A DNA stretch of 64,000 bases from Beijerinckia mobilis. Lineage in GTDB: Bacteria > Pseudomonadota > Alphaproteobacteria > Rhizobiales > Beijerinckiaceae. Position numbers and translations under genes: made by a program. Shown piece after piece: positions 36,710 through 46,972 of this stretch. Each line of letters starts with the position of its first letter. The first letter of the stretch is position 1. The DNA lies in NCBI RefSeq assembly GCF_000745425.1, contig NZ_JQJH01000002.1:186001-250000 (forward strand), written 5' to 3'. Below the pieces are notes generated by a model. The model saw only the letters and a program-made list of their open reading frames with translations, made no database searches and was not told where the DNA came from.

Positions 36710-37807
36710 TCAGATGGTATGAACACTGGAAATGACATTGCCGCTAGGCAGAACGGCATCTGCATTGCCGTCTTCCGCGTATTCATGTGGAAACAGCTTT
36801 TTATGACGGATCGAGGCCAGAAGCGATAGGCCGATGAGCACGGCGCCGATGAGGCCGGTGACAACTTCTGGCGTGTGGATACGAATACTCAGTAACATGA
36901 TTAGAGCGAGGGCGATGATGGCGTAGAAGGCGCCGGGTTCAAGGTATCGAAACTCGGAGAGATGTCCGCCACGTACGAGAGCAAGCGTCATTGAGCGGAC
37001 AAACATGGCGCCAATGCCAAGACCGATCGCGATCAGCAGAATATCATTGGTGATGGCAAAGGCGCCAATCACGCCGTCGAAGGAAAATGAAGCGTCGAGG
37101 AATTCGAGATAGACAAATGCCGCTGCACCTGAGCGAACAACCCTTCCCGTAATCTCGTCTTCTTCCCCGATGAAATCGCCCAACCTCTGAACGAGAAAGT
37201 AAACGGTAATACCTGCGAAGCCGGCGAAGAGAAAGGTTTGCTTTTCGGCCGGATCCAGCATGAATGAGAGGACTATGAGAAGGAAAGCCGTTGTGATGTA
37301 AGGTGCTAGTGGGAGCTTGGCGAATAGAGATAGTGGCTTTTCTATGAATCCGATCCAGTGATGCTCTCGGTCTTCGTCGAAGAAGAAGCTCAGGCCTACG
37401 AGCATGAGGAATGCACCGCCGAAGCCGGAAATCCCGATATGAGCGCCAGTGACGATGGCTTCGTAGCGTGCGTGATCTGTGATCGCAATGGACGCTGCTT
37501 CCCAAGGGGTAACCATCGCTGTAAAGGAAACGATCAGGATCGGGAAAAGGATGCGCATCCCGAAAACAGCGATCACGATGCCCCAGGTGAGGAATCGACG
37601 TTGCCACATCTCATCCATATCTTTAAGGATTGAGGCATTGACGACCGCATTATCCAGACTGAGAGAGATTTCCATTACACCGAGAACGGCGGCAAGGAAG
37701 ACCATCGACAGTACAGGGGCAATGAGACCTGTTTCGGCATAGCCGAGGAGTCCTGCGAGCAAGAGGCAGACAATCGTGAAGATCATCGAACCGCGAAATG
37801 CCTGCAT
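36710..37807 (-). CDS. DUF475 membrane protein of the YkoY/TerC superfamily
   Basis: The 365 residues form many transmembrane helices. Residues near 40-70 carry the TerC-like acidic motif MEISLSLDNAVVNASIL, and a matching second motif FLDASFSFDGVIGAFAI lies near 220. Paired acidic residues within helices are expected to bind a metal ion, and TerC relatives export manganese or calcium. DUF475 proteins are regular members of ter clusters. ATG 37807 follows AAAGGAAA; the longer frame to 37870 has no such site. Confidence 0.85.
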   Translation of the reverse strand: MQAFRGSMIFTIVCLLLAGLLGYAETGLIAPVLSMVFLAAVLGVMEISLSLDNAVVNASILKDMDEMWQRRFLTWGIVIAVFGMRILFPILIVSFTAMVTPWEAASIAITDHARYEAIVTGAHIGISGFGGAFLMLVGLSFFFDEDREHHWIGFIEKPLSLFAKLPLAPYITTAFLLIVLSFMLDPAEKQTFLFAGFAGITVYFLVQRLGDFIGEEDEITGRVVRSGAAAFVYLEFLDASFSFDGVIGAFAITNDILLIAIGLGIGAMFVRSMTLALVRGGHLSEFRYLEPGAFYAIIALALIMLLSIRIHTPEVVTGLIGAVLIGLSLLASIRHKKLFPHEYAEDGNADAVLPSGNVISSVHTI

Positions 37808-37879
37808 GAGAGAGTTTCCTTTGAAACTTGGCTGGCAAGGGATGGAATCCGGGCGTTTATTGCAAGGCAAGAAAAAACA

Positions 37880-39052
37880 TTAGTCCTTCCTCCCTGCCTT
37901 CCAGCGTAGGTAAATTCCGATATCATCGGCAAAGTCCTGCTGGTCGCGATAGTATTGCATGTGCCGCTGAATACGTAGTTCTCTCCCGACATTTTCGATA
38001 ATTGCAATGCCGCAAAGACGATAATCATTGCGGCCTTCAGTCATACGCACTTCTATCTCTGGCTGTCCCGGGATATTCATGCAGACGATACCATCCGTCT
38101 GCTGCCAATTCGGTACACCATCGTAGATGAGAGCGAAGACAGCAATGCGCTTAATGCGGTCAAAATACTTGCCGTTGACCCGAATGGTTTCACCGGTGGT
38201 GGCGCCGGTACGATCGTCGCCTGATAATTCGATCCATGGATTGTTGTCGTAGCATCCAAAGGCATTGCCGAGCGATTGAATCACGCCGCGTCCGTCAGTA
38301 TTGAGTTCGTAAAGAACGCCAAGGTCCAAATCGATGTTTTTGGGAGCTCGAAAAAGGGCACGACGGCCTTTCGCCTGATTCCAATTTAGATGCACGACAA
38401 TCTCGCCAAAAGTCGCCGCGGTCTTCTTGAGGCTGACGGTGGGGCTCGACTTCTCGAGCGTAATCTTTTTTAGCGATACCGGAGCGGGGGCGACTGATGG
38501 CACTCCCGGCATAGCGTCGGAGGTAGGCATAGAGGCAGGGGTATCCGCCACTGTTCCCCCGAAATGGGCGATCAGGGCGGGCAAGCCGTCGTCGAACCCC
38601 GCCGCGATCGTACCGACCTTCCATTCACCCGAATGGCGGTAGAGCTCGAGCATCATAACCGCTTTTTCGGTAGTCAGATGCTCGGCAACATTGAAAGTCG
38701 CTTTGTTGCCATCCAGTTTGACGATAAGGGAGAGGGCTTGAGAAACAGGACGGGTGTCGTGTGTGGCGGTAAAGACAATTCGCTGTATGACGTCGGGAAG
38801 AAGGTTAAGATCAATGTCAAAAGTTGCCGTGTCGGAATAGCTGTTGATCTGGATTGCACCTTCTGGCGATCGGATATTCGAGAAAAGGACGACGTAACGA
38901 TCATCGCCGATCTGCTTGGCTTGATTGAGACCGAATGCTGTAATATCGACACCGTCGAGACCAAAATCGACTTTGACTGAGCATTTTGATCCAATGCCGA
39001 GATTGGACAAGCTCCGCTTCTCTCCGCGCTGAAGCTGCATTTTCGTGTTCAT
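37880..39052 (-). CDS. terA: TerA-like tellurium resistance protein (two TerD-type domains)
   Basis: The 390 residues comprise an N-terminal TerD-like half (about 5-165: GIGSKCSVKVDFGLDGVDITAFGL, GAIQINSYSD, VMMLELYRHSGEWKVGTIAAGFDDGLPAL), a Pro/Ser/Ala linker, and a C-terminal half (from about 215: IVVHLNWNQ, IDLDLGVLYEL, WIELSGDDRTGATTGETI). It ends DDIGIYLRWKAGRKD; the closing Arg-Trp-x-x-Gly-Arg type of ending is usual for TerA. Located 60 bp after terZ. Confidence 0.82.
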   Translation of the reverse strand: MNTKMQLQRGEKRSLSNLGIGSKCSVKVDFGLDGVDITAFGLNQAKQIGDDRYVVLFSNIRSPEGAIQINSYSDTATFDIDLNLLPDVIQRIVFTATHDTRPVSQALSLIVKLDGNKATFNVAEHLTTEKAVMMLELYRHSGEWKVGTIAAGFDDGLPALIAHFGGTVADTPASMPTSDAMPGVPSVAPAPVSLKKITLEKSSPTVSLKKTAATFGEIVVHLNWNQAKGRRALFRAPKNIDLDLGVLYELNTDGRGVIQSLGNAFGCYDNNPWIELSGDDRTGATTGETIRVNGKYFDRIKRIAVFALIYDGVPNWQQTDGIVCMNIPGQPEIEVRMTEGRNDYRLCGIAIIENVGRELRIQRHMQYYRDQQDFADDIGIYLRWKAGRKD

Positions 39053-39112
39053 CCAAAAAAGATTCAAAGCTTTACAATGTCCATGCGTTTGGCACAGACC
39101 TGTTTCGAATGG

Positions 39113-39703
39113 CTATTGCAGGATGCGAGTTACTTCCCCGACCAACTCATGAACGGTGCGGCCATTGGTCCGATGACCGAGAGCTTTAAAAGTCCAGTCT
39201 CCATTGTTTCGTGAAAGGCTGGCGAGAATCAGTCCTGTGTGTGGACCGCTGCCTGAAATGGGGAAGCGTGCCAACTCATGGCCGTTCGAATTGTCGACGA
39301 CTCGTCCGTAAGCATTATCTATGTTGTTGAAAGTTTGACCACGGAAGCTGTTCACGGTGAGCACGACATGCTCGACATTTGCAGGTAGACGCGTCAGGTC
39401 AACGGTGATCGTTTCATCGTCACCCTCGCCTTCGCCGGTGAGGTTGTCTCCGCTGTGACGAATCGAACCATCTCTACTTTGAAGCTGACGAAACCAGATG
39501 GTGTCGGTGACATTTGCCCGGCTGTCGAGAACGATGGCCGATGCGTCGAGATCGATACTATTGTTGCCGCGGCCGATGATTGTAGCTAGTAGGCCCCTGG
39601 GTTTGGCAACATCCCAGCCTACACCGAGAGTGATCGAGGTCAGGATACCACTTGCTTTCTTCACAAGGCTGACAGTCTGGTTTTTCGTAAGTGAAACCGA
39701 CAT
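39113..39703 (-). CDS. terZ: TerZ/TerD-family protein
   Basis: The 196 residues start MSVSLTKNQTVSLVKKASG, the TerZ-type beginning, and keep LGVGWDVAKP, IDLDASAIVLD, and SGDNLTGEGEGDDETITVDL with the calcium-binding acidic cluster. It is the first gene of the minus-strand set, so its promoter should lie between 39704 and about 39830. TerD and TerZ differ mainly by context; I use terZ because of the N-terminal likeness. Confidence 0.82.
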   Translation of the reverse strand: MSVSLTKNQTVSLVKKASGILTSITLGVGWDVAKPRGLLATIIGRGNNSIDLDASAIVLDSRANVTDTIWFRQLQSRDGSIRHSGDNLTGEGEGDDETITVDLTRLPANVEHVVLTVNSFRGQTFNNIDNAYGRVVDNSNGHELARFPISGSGPHTGLILASLSRNNGDWTFKALGHRTNGRTVHELVGEVTRILQ

Positions 39704-39927
39704 GAAGATCCCGTAATTTAATATTTGGGTAAAGCGAGACTGTCCAAGTGACAGAATGCAGAAAAGTTCTCGCTAGATAGAATTAATACATAATATCACA
39801 TGCCAGATAATTTATAATATAACGAAAGTCATGGCAATGAAAAATATTTAAATATCGGTCGGCGGCCAGTCGATGCGTTTGGTCGCTTCCGTTGATGGCG
39901 CGATACCTTCGATGGAAGGCGAGCCTG

Positions 39928-39957
39928 GAGAATTTCGGATATATCCGGGAACACTCT
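39928..39957. repeat. Core hairpin of the bipartite repeat, solo copy
   Basis: GGAGAATTTCGGATATATCC followed by GGGAACACTC: the TTTCGGATATATCC centre and flanks match the core of the full-length elements, with degraded arms. It sits on the other side of the ter cluster from the copy at 35431. Confidence 0.55.
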
Positions 39958-40017
39958 AACCAGGTTAACCAGAGCTTCGAGGTCCGGCGAGCCGCCGCCC
40001 TAAAGTCGCGGAAGGGG

Positions 40018-40056
40018 CAAGTCTCGATGAGTCATTCTCCTTGAGACTTGGTATGA
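40018..40056. repeat. Dispersed palindromic repeat, copy 3 (18 nt past the HAD gene stop)
   Basis: AAGTCTCGATGA and TCCTTGAGACTT form a nearly perfect inverted pair around GTCATTC, followed by GGTATGAG. It is the best match to copy 1 and lies directly 3' of the minus-strand HAD gene. Confidence 0.75.
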
Positions 40057-40073
40057 GCGGCACCCCGAATGCA

Positions 40074-40877
40074 TCAGAATGATTGCGGCGGCGTAGCCTC
40101 TTTTTCGTCTGTGCCGTCCTCGGCTAAAAGATCGAGCAGGAAATTTTCGAGATCGCTGGTGATGAAATCGACATGCGGCGGCCGTTCGGGACCGGCTTTC
40201 TCGATGGCGTCGCGATGATCGATCTTTCCGGGTTTGGGAACCACCAGCACGGTCTTCATCCCGCGCTGGTGCGGTACGATCAGATTTTTGGACAGATCCT
40301 CGAACAAAGCGGAGCGCAGCGGGTCCACCTGATGCTTGTCGAAGAAACGCTCATAGGTGGCGGCATGGGGCTTGGGCACGAAATCGGCGTCGGCAATGTC
40401 GAAAACCGCCTCGAACAGGGCTTCGAGGCCAAGCGCCTTGGCCGTTTGCAGCGCATGGTCACGCGAGCCATTGGTGAGGATCAATTTGCGGCCGGGCAGG
40501 TGGGTGAGCGCCTCGGCGAGCAGGAGATTGGGTAAAAGCGTCGAGCGATCGATGTCGTGGACGAAGGCGAGAAATTCCTCGGCGCCGACGTCATGGTCCT
40601 GCATCAGCCCGCGCAATGTGGTGCCATAGGCGTGATAATAATGTTTTTGCAGCGCCCGCGAGGAGAGACCGTCGAGGCCGAGCCGATGCATCATGAACAA
40701 GGTGATGCGCGCATCGATCTTCGGCCAGAGATCGCAATCGGACGGATAGAGCGTATTGTCGAGATCAAAGACGAAGGTCTCGACATGCGCGAAGGAATCG
40801 CGTGCCCCGGCGTCGCCCGTCTCCGCGCGCCGGGGAGAATTTTCAGGAAGGAAAGATCGCGCTTTCGTCACTGTCAC
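40074..40877 (-). CDS. HAD-type pyrimidine 5'-nucleotidase
   Basis: The 267-residue phosphatase has HAD motif [18 protein letters not shown], motif II ILTNGS and the [13 protein letters not shown] / [10 protein letters not shown] motif III-IV region, as in the SDT1/Pyr-5-nucleotidase clade. GTG 40877 overlaps the argB TGA by 4 nt, the usual pairing in Hyphomicrobiales. The first 30 residues are non-conserved and the functional protein may start nearer to VETFVFD. Confidence 0.88.
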   Translation of the reverse strand: MTVTKARSFLPENSPRRAETGDAGARDSFAHVETFVFDLDNTLYPSDCDLWPKIDARITLFMMHRLGLDGLSSRALQKHYYHAYGTTLRGLMQDHDVGAEEFLAFVHDIDRSTLLPNLLLAEALTHLPGRKLILTNGSRDHALQTAKALGLEALFEAVFDIADADFVPKPHAATYERFFDKHQVDPLRSALFEDLSKNLIVPHQRGMKTVLVVPKPGKIDHRDAIEKAGPERPPHVDFITSDLENFLLDLLAEDGTDEKEATPPQSF

Positions 40878-41782
40878 CGTGTAATCAGGGTGCCCGCGCC
40901 ATGGTCGGTCAGAAGCTCGATCAGCACGGCATGGGGGGTCTTGCCGTCAAGAATAACCACGCCTTCGACGCCTTGTTCCAGAGCATAGATGCAGGTCTCA
41001 ACTTTGGGAATCATGCCGCCGGTGATCGTGCCGTCGGCGATCAGGGCGCGGATCTCATCGACCTTCAGCTCTTTGATGAGCTTCTTGTCGCGATCGAGCA
41101 CGCCGGGCACATCGGTGAGGAAGAGAAGCCGCTTGGCGCGCAAAGCGCCAGCGATCGCCCCGGCAAAGGTGTCGGCGTTGATGTTGTAGGTTTCCCCATC
41201 GACGCCTTGGGCCACCGGCGCGAGGACGGGGATCAACTCGCGGCCGAGCACCTGGTCGAGCACGGTGGTATCGACCTTTTCCGGCTCGCCGACGAAACCA
41301 AGATCGACGCTGGCATCGGAATGGCCGAGCTTGTGCGCCGTGACCATATTGCCATCCTTGCCGCAAAGGCCAATGGCATGACCGCCTGCCGCATTGATGA
41401 AGCCGACGATCTGCTTGTTGATGGAGCCCGCCAAGACCATTTCGACGATTTCGATCGTCGCGCGATCGGTGATCCGGAGCCCGTTGGAAAAGGCGGATTT
41501 GATCCCGAGTTTGGCGAGCATGGCGCCGATCTGCGGACCGCCGCCATGAACCACCACCGGATTAACGCCGGATTGTTCGAGCAGCACCATGTCCCTGGCG
41601 AAATTGCGGGCGCTTTCCTCGTCGTCCATGGCATGGCCGCCATATTTCACGACGACGATCGCTTCGTCATAGCGCAGCATATGCGGCAGCGCCTGCATCA
41701 GGATCTCGGCCTGCTGCTGGGCCTTCAACTCTTCCTGCGCCTCTTCGCCGTCACCGGCTTTTTGTTCGAATTTCCCGGTCAT
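40874..41782 (-). CDS. argB: Acetylglutamate kinase
   Basis: Phosphorylates N-acetylglutamate, second step of arginine synthesis; 302 residues. Seen: [12 protein letters not shown] at the nucleotide site, [38 protein letters not shown] and [14 protein letters not shown]. An N-terminal helix (about 1-35) precedes the kinase core, as in arginine-inhibited hexameric enzymes. It lies 106 bp after engB. Confidence 0.96.
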   Translation of the reverse strand: MTGKFEQKAGDGEEAQEELKAQQQAEILMQALPHMLRYDEAIVVVKYGGHAMDDEESARNFARDMVLLEQSGVNPVVVHGGGPQIGAMLAKLGIKSAFSNGLRITDRATIEIVEMVLAGSINKQIVGFINAAGGHAIGLCGKDGNMVTAHKLGHSDASVDLGFVGEPEKVDTTVLDQVLGRELIPVLAPVAQGVDGETYNINADTFAGAIAGALRAKRLLFLTDVPGVLDRDKKLIKELKVDEIRALIADGTITGGMIPKVETCIYALEQGVEGVVILDGKTPHAVLIELLTDHGAGTLITR

Positions 41783-41888
41783 CGGCCCTGCCTCCGGTTC
41801 CGCCAGCCCTTTGGCCTCGTGGTTTTCTCGTCAGAGTCCCCAAAGGGTTAAGCGCCGATCATGAAGGATTTATTGTGGATTGCCTGCG

Positions 41889-42614
41889 TCAGCTGATTTC
41901 CTGCGCCGATGAGCCGCCTTGTTCGGCCAGCAATCGGGCGATGGCGGCGCGCAGATCGGCGATACCCTCTCCCGTTTGCGAGGAAGTGAAGATCACCTGC
42001 GGAAAAGCCGCTGGCCGTTTGGCGAGCGCCGCCTCGACGGCGGCGATGCGCGCCGCCTGATCGGCTATTTTGACTTCGTCGCGCTTGGTCAGAACAATCT
42101 GATACGACATGGCCGTCTGATCGAGCATGTCGAGCGTTTCGGTGTCGATCGGCTTCAGCCCGTGCCTTCCATCGATCAGAACATAGACGCGCTTCAAGGG
42201 TACGCGGCCGCGCAGGAAATCGCGGCAAAGCGCGGTCCAGGCCGCGATCTTCTCCTTGGAGGCGGCAGCATAGCCATAGCCAGGCATATCGACGAGAATC
42301 AGCCGCGGCGTTTCAACATCCTGGCCGGACCCTTGTGGCCCGAGCGCGAAGAAATTGAGCTCGCGGGTGCGTCCCGGCGTATGCGATGTCCGTGCGAGCG
42401 TCTTGCGGCCGGTCAGCGCATTGAGGAGCGAGCTTTTGCCGACGTTGGAGCGTCCCGCGAAAGCGATCTCCGGCGCCCGCATCGGCGGTAATTGGCCCTT
42501 TGCGGCTGCGCCCCAGAAGAAGGCGCATTCCTGCGCGAATAATTTGCGGCCGGCTTCGAGGTAGTCCTCGGTGCCCGCCGCCTCTGCTGTTTCCTTTGCT
42601 TGCGTCGCGATCAC
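41889..42614 (-). CDS. engB: Ribosome biogenesis GTPase EngB/YsxC
   Basis: Essential GTPase in 50S assembly, 241 residues. Motifs: G1 [13 protein letters not shown]3 [13 protein letters not shown]4 LTKRDEVK and G5 [12 protein letters not shown] 42614 overlaps the yidC stop (GTGA), so the two are coupled; the longer frame to 42656 would run further into yidC. The first 30 residues are variable. Confidence 0.94.
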   Translation of the reverse strand: MIATQAKETAEAAGTEDYLEAGRKLFAQECAFFWGAAAKGQLPPMRAPEIAFAGRSNVGKSSLLNALTGRKTLARTSHTPGRTRELNFFALGPQGSGQDVETPRLILVDMPGYGYAAASKEKIAAWTALCRDFLRGRVPLKRVYVLIDGRHGLKPIDTETLDMLDQTAMSYQIVLTKRDEVKIADQAARIAAVEAALAKRPAAFPQVIFTSSQTGEGIADLRAAIARLLAEQGGSSAQEIS

Positions 42615-44434
42615 GTCGTCGCCTTCTTGCGGAACATATTCGCGAGATTGTCCCACAATTCGACCTTCACGCCGGCGCGTTTCATGATGAGGGTCTGCTG
42701 CAGGACGGAAAGCGTGTTGTTCCAGGTCCAGTAGATGACGAGACCGGAGGGGAACGTGCCAAGCATGAAGGTGAAGATCACTGGCATCCAGGCAAACATC
42801 TGTTTCTGCACCGGATCTGTGGGCTCAGGGTTCATCTTCATCTGAAGGAACATAGAGAAGCCCATGATGAGCGGCCAGATGCCGATCGCCAGGAAATGGC
42901 CGATGAGCGGCAGATGCGTCGGATCGAAGGGGATGAGCCCGAACAGGTTGAAGATATTGGTCGGATCGGGTGCCGAAAGGTCGTGGATCCAGCCGAAGAA
43001 AGGTGCCTGGCGCATCTCGATCGTGACGAACAGCACTTTATAGAGCGCGAAGAAGACCGGAATCTGGATCAGCATCGGCAGACATCCGGCGACCGGATTG
43101 ATCTTCTCCCGCTTGTAGAGCTCCATCAGCTCCTGCTGCTGCTTCACCTTGTCGTCGGGATAGCGTTCCCGCAAGGCCACCATCTGCGGCTGGACGGCCT
43201 TCATTTTGGCCATCGAGAGATAGGAGCGGTTGGCGAGCGGGAAGAACAGGGCCTTGACGAGGACGGTGATGCAGAGAATGGCGACACCGAAATTGCCGAC
43301 GACCTGATAGATCGTATGCAACACCCAGAACATCGGCCGGGTGATGAAATAGAAATAGCCCCAGTCGATCAGCAAATCGAATTTCTTGATGCCGAGTTCG
43401 TCGCGGTAATTGTCCAGCGTCTGGACTTCCTTGGCGCCAGCGAAGAGACGGCTCATGCCGTTGCCCGTGCCGCCGGGCGCAATGATTTCCGCCGGTCCAA
43501 GCGCATCCGCCTGGAAGAGCTGGCTCACGCTGCCGCGTTCGGAAAAGCGTCCCTCGAATCGCACCGCCTGGTCAGGCACCACGACGGCGGCCCAATATTT
43601 ATCAGTGAAGCCGAGCCAGCCGCCGGTTCCGTTAAAGCTCTTGGTGGCGTTCTCTTCCTTGAGAATCTTGTCGTAGGTGATTTCCTGCAGGCCGTTGTCG
43701 CCGATGACGCCGACCATGCCCTCATGCAGGACGGCGAAGCCGGAAGTCGCCGGGCGGCCATGCCGTGAAACCAGCGAATAGGGGTAGAGCGTCACCGGCT
43801 TGTCGGTCTTGTTCTCGACCTTGTCGCTGATGGTGAACATGAAATGGTCATCGACCGCAATGGTGCGGTGGAAGACGAGCCCCTGGCCGTTATCCCAGCT
43901 CAGTGTTACCGGCGCCTCCGCCGTCAGCAGGTCGCGATCGGCGGTCCAGAGCGTATCGGATTTCGGCAGGGTGAGGCCTGATTCGGCAGGAGCGACATAG
44001 CCGCTCTCGGCATAATAGGGTTCCGGACTGCCATTGGGGGACAAAAGGATGATGTGCGGGCTGTCCTTGGCGACGGTCTCGCGATAGCCCTTGAGCGACA
44101 CGTCATCAATGCGCGCGCCCTTCAGATTGATGGTGCCAAACAAAGCCGGCGTATCGAGCTTGATGCGCGGCGAGGCGGCGATGGCCTCGGCCCGGGTCAT
44201 GATTGCCTGCGGCGCGCCGGCGCCGTTACCACCCTGTGAAGGAGCCTTCAGGCCGGAGGAATCGGTCCCAGCATTATTGCCCTTGGACGCGGCCATCTGC
44301 TGTTCCAGCGCTTGCTGCTGCTGTTGCTGGCGGGACTTTTCAATCTGCGGACCGGCGAAGAAATAGTTCCAGCCGATGAGGACGAGGAGCGACAGGCCGA
44401 TCGCCAGATAAAGATTTCGACTGTCCTGCTTCAT
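42611..44434 (-). CDS. yidC: Membrane protein insertase YidC
   Basis: Inserts and folds inner-membrane proteins, alone or with Sec; 607 residues. ATG 44434 gives [26 protein letters not shown] as first helix, then a periplasmic beta-domain (about 60-350) preceded by a Gln-rich stretch. The conserved membrane core follows: [19 protein letters not shown], the cytoplasmic hairpin [35 protein letters not shown], and [17 protein letters not shown]. The yidD gene often placed between rnpA and yidC is missing in this 207-bp gap. Confidence 0.96.
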   Translation of the reverse strand: MKQDSRNLYLAIGLSLLVLIGWNYFFAGPQIEKSRQQQQQQALEQQMAASKGNNAGTDSSGLKAPSQGGNGAGAPQAIMTRAEAIAASPRIKLDTPALFGTINLKGARIDDVSLKGYRETVAKDSPHIILLSPNGSPEPYYAESGYVAPAESGLTLPKSDTLWTADRDLLTAEAPVTLSWDNGQGLVFHRTIAVDDHFMFTISDKVENKTDKPVTLYPYSLVSRHGRPATSGFAVLHEGMVGVIGDNGLQEITYDKILKEENATKSFNGTGGWLGFTDKYWAAVVVPDQAVRFEGRFSERGSVSQLFQADALGPAEIIAPGGTGNGMSRLFAGAKEVQTLDNYRDELGIKKFDLLIDWGYFYFITRPMFWVLHTIYQVVGNFGVAILCITVLVKALFFPLANRSYLSMAKMKAVQPQMVALRERYPDDKVKQQQELMELYKREKINPVAGCLPMLIQIPVFFALYKVLFVTIEMRQAPFFGWIHDLSAPDPTNIFNLFGLIPFDPTHLPLIGHFLAIGIWPLIMGFSMFLQMKMNPEPTDPVQKQMFAWMPVIFTFMLGTFPSGLVIYWTWNNTLSVLQQTLIMKRAGVKVELWDNLANMFRKKATT

Positions 44435-44641
44435 GGGGTTGAGCGGCCTTTTGAAGTTTTGCCTATGGCTGGTTGCCTGCGGCAATCAAACGGAAGAGGG
44501 AGAACCCGCTTTGGTTTGATGCCATGGGGAGAGCAATTTCGACCGGGTTACCTCATAAAAGTCGAGGCACCGGAAATGTTTTCATTTTTATAGCGAGCGT
44601 TCGGAACAATCCGAAGCTGACGGACAGCGACAGAGCATCCC

Positions 44642-45469
44642 TCATGGATCGGAATCACCGAGCGAAGCTCTGAAATTGCGGGTTTCGGCGTCCCTGATGG
44701 CGTCCTTGATGTCAAGGGCACCGGCTGCGGAGCCGCCGTTTCCTTTCATGCCCTTTGTTGTGGCATCGTTTTTCTGGCCTCGGCGTTGCGGCCGCCTTGA
44801 TGCACTGGCATCGGTCATGTCCGTCGGTGAGTCAGCTTTCTGCGGCGCGGCAGCCGAATTTTTTCTCTCCGGCTGGCGCGATTTTTTCGGCTCATGGACC
44901 TTTACCAGCGCCTGCCGAAGCGTGGCCTGAAGATCACCGAACGGCATATCGAGGACCATGGGGCGTGCGATGACCACATAATCATGATCGGGCTTTACCG
45001 GAAGATCCCCGAGCGTCCGCAGTGCCTCCTTCAAACGCCGGCGTGTCCGGTTGCGTCTCACCGCATGGCCGATCGTCTTCTTGGTGACGGTGAAGCCGAC
45101 GCGGGCCAAAGGCGGAGCTTCGGCCTTTGCATCGATGCATGGGCCGTCCGATGCATCATCTAGCATCGATGCGCTTTGCCGCTCCGTCACAGCGCCGGCT
45201 GCGCTGATGGAGAGGTTTAGCCGGACACGACTTTCTGAACCGTGATCCTGCAAGCCAAAAGCCTCCAAGCCAAGTCCCTCGGGCTGATCTCCGGGAGTTT
45301 GGTCTTTGATGGGGATGGCGTCCGGCGAGGGGGACGGGCAGCGTGAAGCGGCCAGAAGGGTGAGAGCGCCGCAATGAAATTTTCTTCCCTTCGCGGCGCG
45401 CAAAAAATCACGCCGCTTGCGAAGCCGTGCGACGTGTGGTGGTTCGGAGGGAGGATTCTTGTCGCGCAA
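44642..45469 (-). CDS. rnpA: Ribonuclease P protein component with a large internal insert and long tail
   Basis: Protein cofactor that helps RNase P bind pre-tRNA leaders. The core is split: ARLRKRRDFLRAAKGRKFHCGALTLLAASR (about 15-43), then about 78 residues rich in Ser, Pro, Asp and Gly without family likeness, then RVGFTVTKKTIGHAVRRNRTRRRLKEAL with the RNR motif (139-145). The core ends near 192 and a basic Ala/Gln/Lys tail of about 83 residues follows. Typical RnpA is 110-150 residues; this is about 275. The start is uncertain; TTG 45469 is the best near the core, 91 nt after rpmH. Confidence 0.88.
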   Translation of the reverse strand: MRDKNPPSEPPHVARLRKRRDFLRAAKGRKFHCGALTLLAASRCPSPSPDAIPIKDQTPGDQPEGLGLEAFGLQDHGSESRVRLNLSISAAGAVTERQSASMLDDASDGPCIDAKAEAPPLARVGFTVTKKTIGHAVRRNRTRRRLKEALRTLGDLPVKPDHDYVVIARPMVLDMPFGDLQATLRQALVKVHEPKKSRQPERKNSAAAPQKADSPTDMTDASASRRPQRRGQKNDATTKGMKGNGGSAAGALDIKDAIRDAETRNFRASLGDSDP

Positions 45470-45560
45470 GGGAGAAAAGCTCGAATGCGGCGAATCGCGA
45501 TCGTCTCGGGAAGCGAAAAGCCAGGCTGCCTGTCGGCGGGGCTCGCTCAAGCTTACTCGT

Positions 45561-45695
45561 TCAAGCCGACAGGCGCTTGCGGCCACGCGCGCGTCGCGCC
45601 GCGAGGACCTTGCGGCCGCCGACCGTCTCCATACGGGCGCGGAAGCCATGACGGCGTTTGCGCACGAGCTTGCTCGGTTGATAAGTACGCTTCAC
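45561..45695 (-). CDS. rpmH: 50S ribosomal protein L34
   Basis: The 44-residue protein begins [18 protein letters not shown] and ends RGRKRLSA, an unmistakable L34. The start is GTG 45695, 6-10 nt after AGGAG. The rpmH-rnpA-yidC-engB order is the standard one near many bacterial replication origins; no dnaA or origin is seen here. Confidence 0.96.
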   Translation of the reverse strand: MKRTYQPSKLVRKRRHGFRARMETVGGRKVLAARRARGRKRLSA

Positions 45696-46003
45696 GATAA
45701 ACTCCTGTTTGCCTCTTGAAAGGCTGGAGAGCCGCCGGCTGATACCGCAATGCCTTCCCGGCCGATTTCCGGAAGCGGTGGCGGAAATGCCAATCGGCGC
45801 GCGGAACTCCGGCCTCGATCGTAATGATAATGGGAAGTCGCTGGCCGTCAGGCGTGAAGCAGGCGGCGGCAGCGGAAAATCGCCCGCATATAGAAGGAGA
45901 CGGGCGGCAAAGTCAATTTTCCGCGCGGCTCAAGAAGCGGTATTTCAGAAAGACCGCCTCTTGGCCGGTTGCTCATGCGCTCCGCGCCGGGTGCGTTCGA
46001 CCT
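45696..46003. other. Intergenic region upstream of rpmH
   Basis: This 308-bp gap should contain the rpmH promoter. No coding frame, repeat or terminator was recognised. Confidence 0.4.
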
Positions 46004-46603
46004 TCAGCGCGGCGCGCGCTTGGCGAGAATGCGCTGCAAGGTGCGCCGGTGCATGTTGAGCCGCCGCGCCGTTTCCGAGACGTTGCGGCCACATAATTCA
46101 TAAATGCGCTGAATATGTTCCCAGCGCACGCGATCGGCGGACATCGGATTTTCCGGGACTTCAGCCTTGTCATGCCGCGTCGCGATCAGCGCCGAATAAA
46201 TTTCATCGGCATCGGCGGGCTTTGCCAGATAGTCGAAGGCGCCGAGCTTCACGGCGGTGACGGCGGTGACGATATTCCCGTAACCCGTCAGGATGATTCC
46301 CCGCGCGTCGGGCCGCCGTGCTTTCAGTTCTGAAATGACGTCGAGCCCGTTGCCGTCGCCGAGCCGCATGTCGATGACGGCGAAGGCGGGAGCATGGGCG
46401 GCGATCGCCGCCAGTCCTTCGGCGACGGAAGAGGCTGCGGTGACGGTGAAGCCGCGCAGTTCCATGGTGCGGATGAGGCGTGTGAGAAAGGGCTTGTCGT
46501 CATCGACGAGGAGCAGGCTGCGATCGGGGCCGAGTTCATCGAGCGGATCGGGGAGCGGCTGGCCTTCAGGCAATTCATGGTGCAGATTTTCGGCAGAGGT
46601 CAT
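46004..46603 (-). CDS. regA: RegA/PrrA/ActR-type redox response regulator
   Basis: The 199 residues hold a receiver domain with the phosphoacceptor Asp78 in FAVIDMRLGDGNG, the acidic pocket in LLVDDDKPF and the conserved Lys in FDYLAKPAD. A Fis-type helix-turn-helix (about 155-195: YELCGRNVSETARRLNMHRRTLQRILAK) follows, nearly invariant among RegA/PrrA/ActR proteins that control energy, carbon and nitrogen genes under low oxygen. The N-terminal extension (about 27 residues) is variable. The kinase gene regB is upstream on the same strand. Confidence 0.94.
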   Translation of the reverse strand: MTSAENLHHELPEGQPLPDPLDELGPDRSLLLVDDDKPFLTRLIRTMELRGFTVTAASSVAEGLAAIAAHAPAFAVIDMRLGDGNGLDVISELKARRPDARGIILTGYGNIVTAVTAVKLGAFDYLAKPADADEIYSALIATRHDKAEVPENPMSADRVRWEHIQRIYELCGRNVSETARRLNMHRRTLQRILAKRAPR

Positions 46604-46972
46604 GGGTCTTCACCCTGGATCGTGTTCCGGCCGGCATGCCGAGCGAAACCGAGAGAAGATGGCATCAAATTCCGCCATGCTCGGTGGCGGTCATGCGCTG
46701 TTGGTTGCTTCGGTGGGTTATCCCGTTAGGCCCGTCTTTGAGTCTGTTGCGCAAAGGTTGGGCGCAAGGGTTGCTGTCGCAAAGGGTTTCATCGAGTTGC
46801 GTCATTCGGCAGGACGGCGGGAGCGGCGAGGAATCCGTTTGGCGCGCGTTTCAGGACGACTTTGCTCAATGGCTATGCCTTTGCTGAAGCTATTCTAATC
46901 ATTTTGCGTGCGTTTTGTACATCCTTCGCGTCTGCTTGAGAATAGAAATCCCGGCATCCTGTTCCTCTGCCG
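46604..46972. other. Intergenic region between regB and regA
   Basis: This 369-bp gap contains neither a senC/prrC gene, often located with reg genes in photosynthetic relatives, nor any other frame I can support. The gap implies that regA has its own promoter. Confidence 0.45.

Larger units (their letters stand above)
39704..40073. other. AT-rich ter promoter region and two repeats
   Basis: The part from 39704 to about 39860 is AT-rich and should carry the terZ promoter. Further right are a solo core hairpin (39928-39957) and a palindromic repeat (40018-40056). No gene is evident. Confidence 0.5.
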
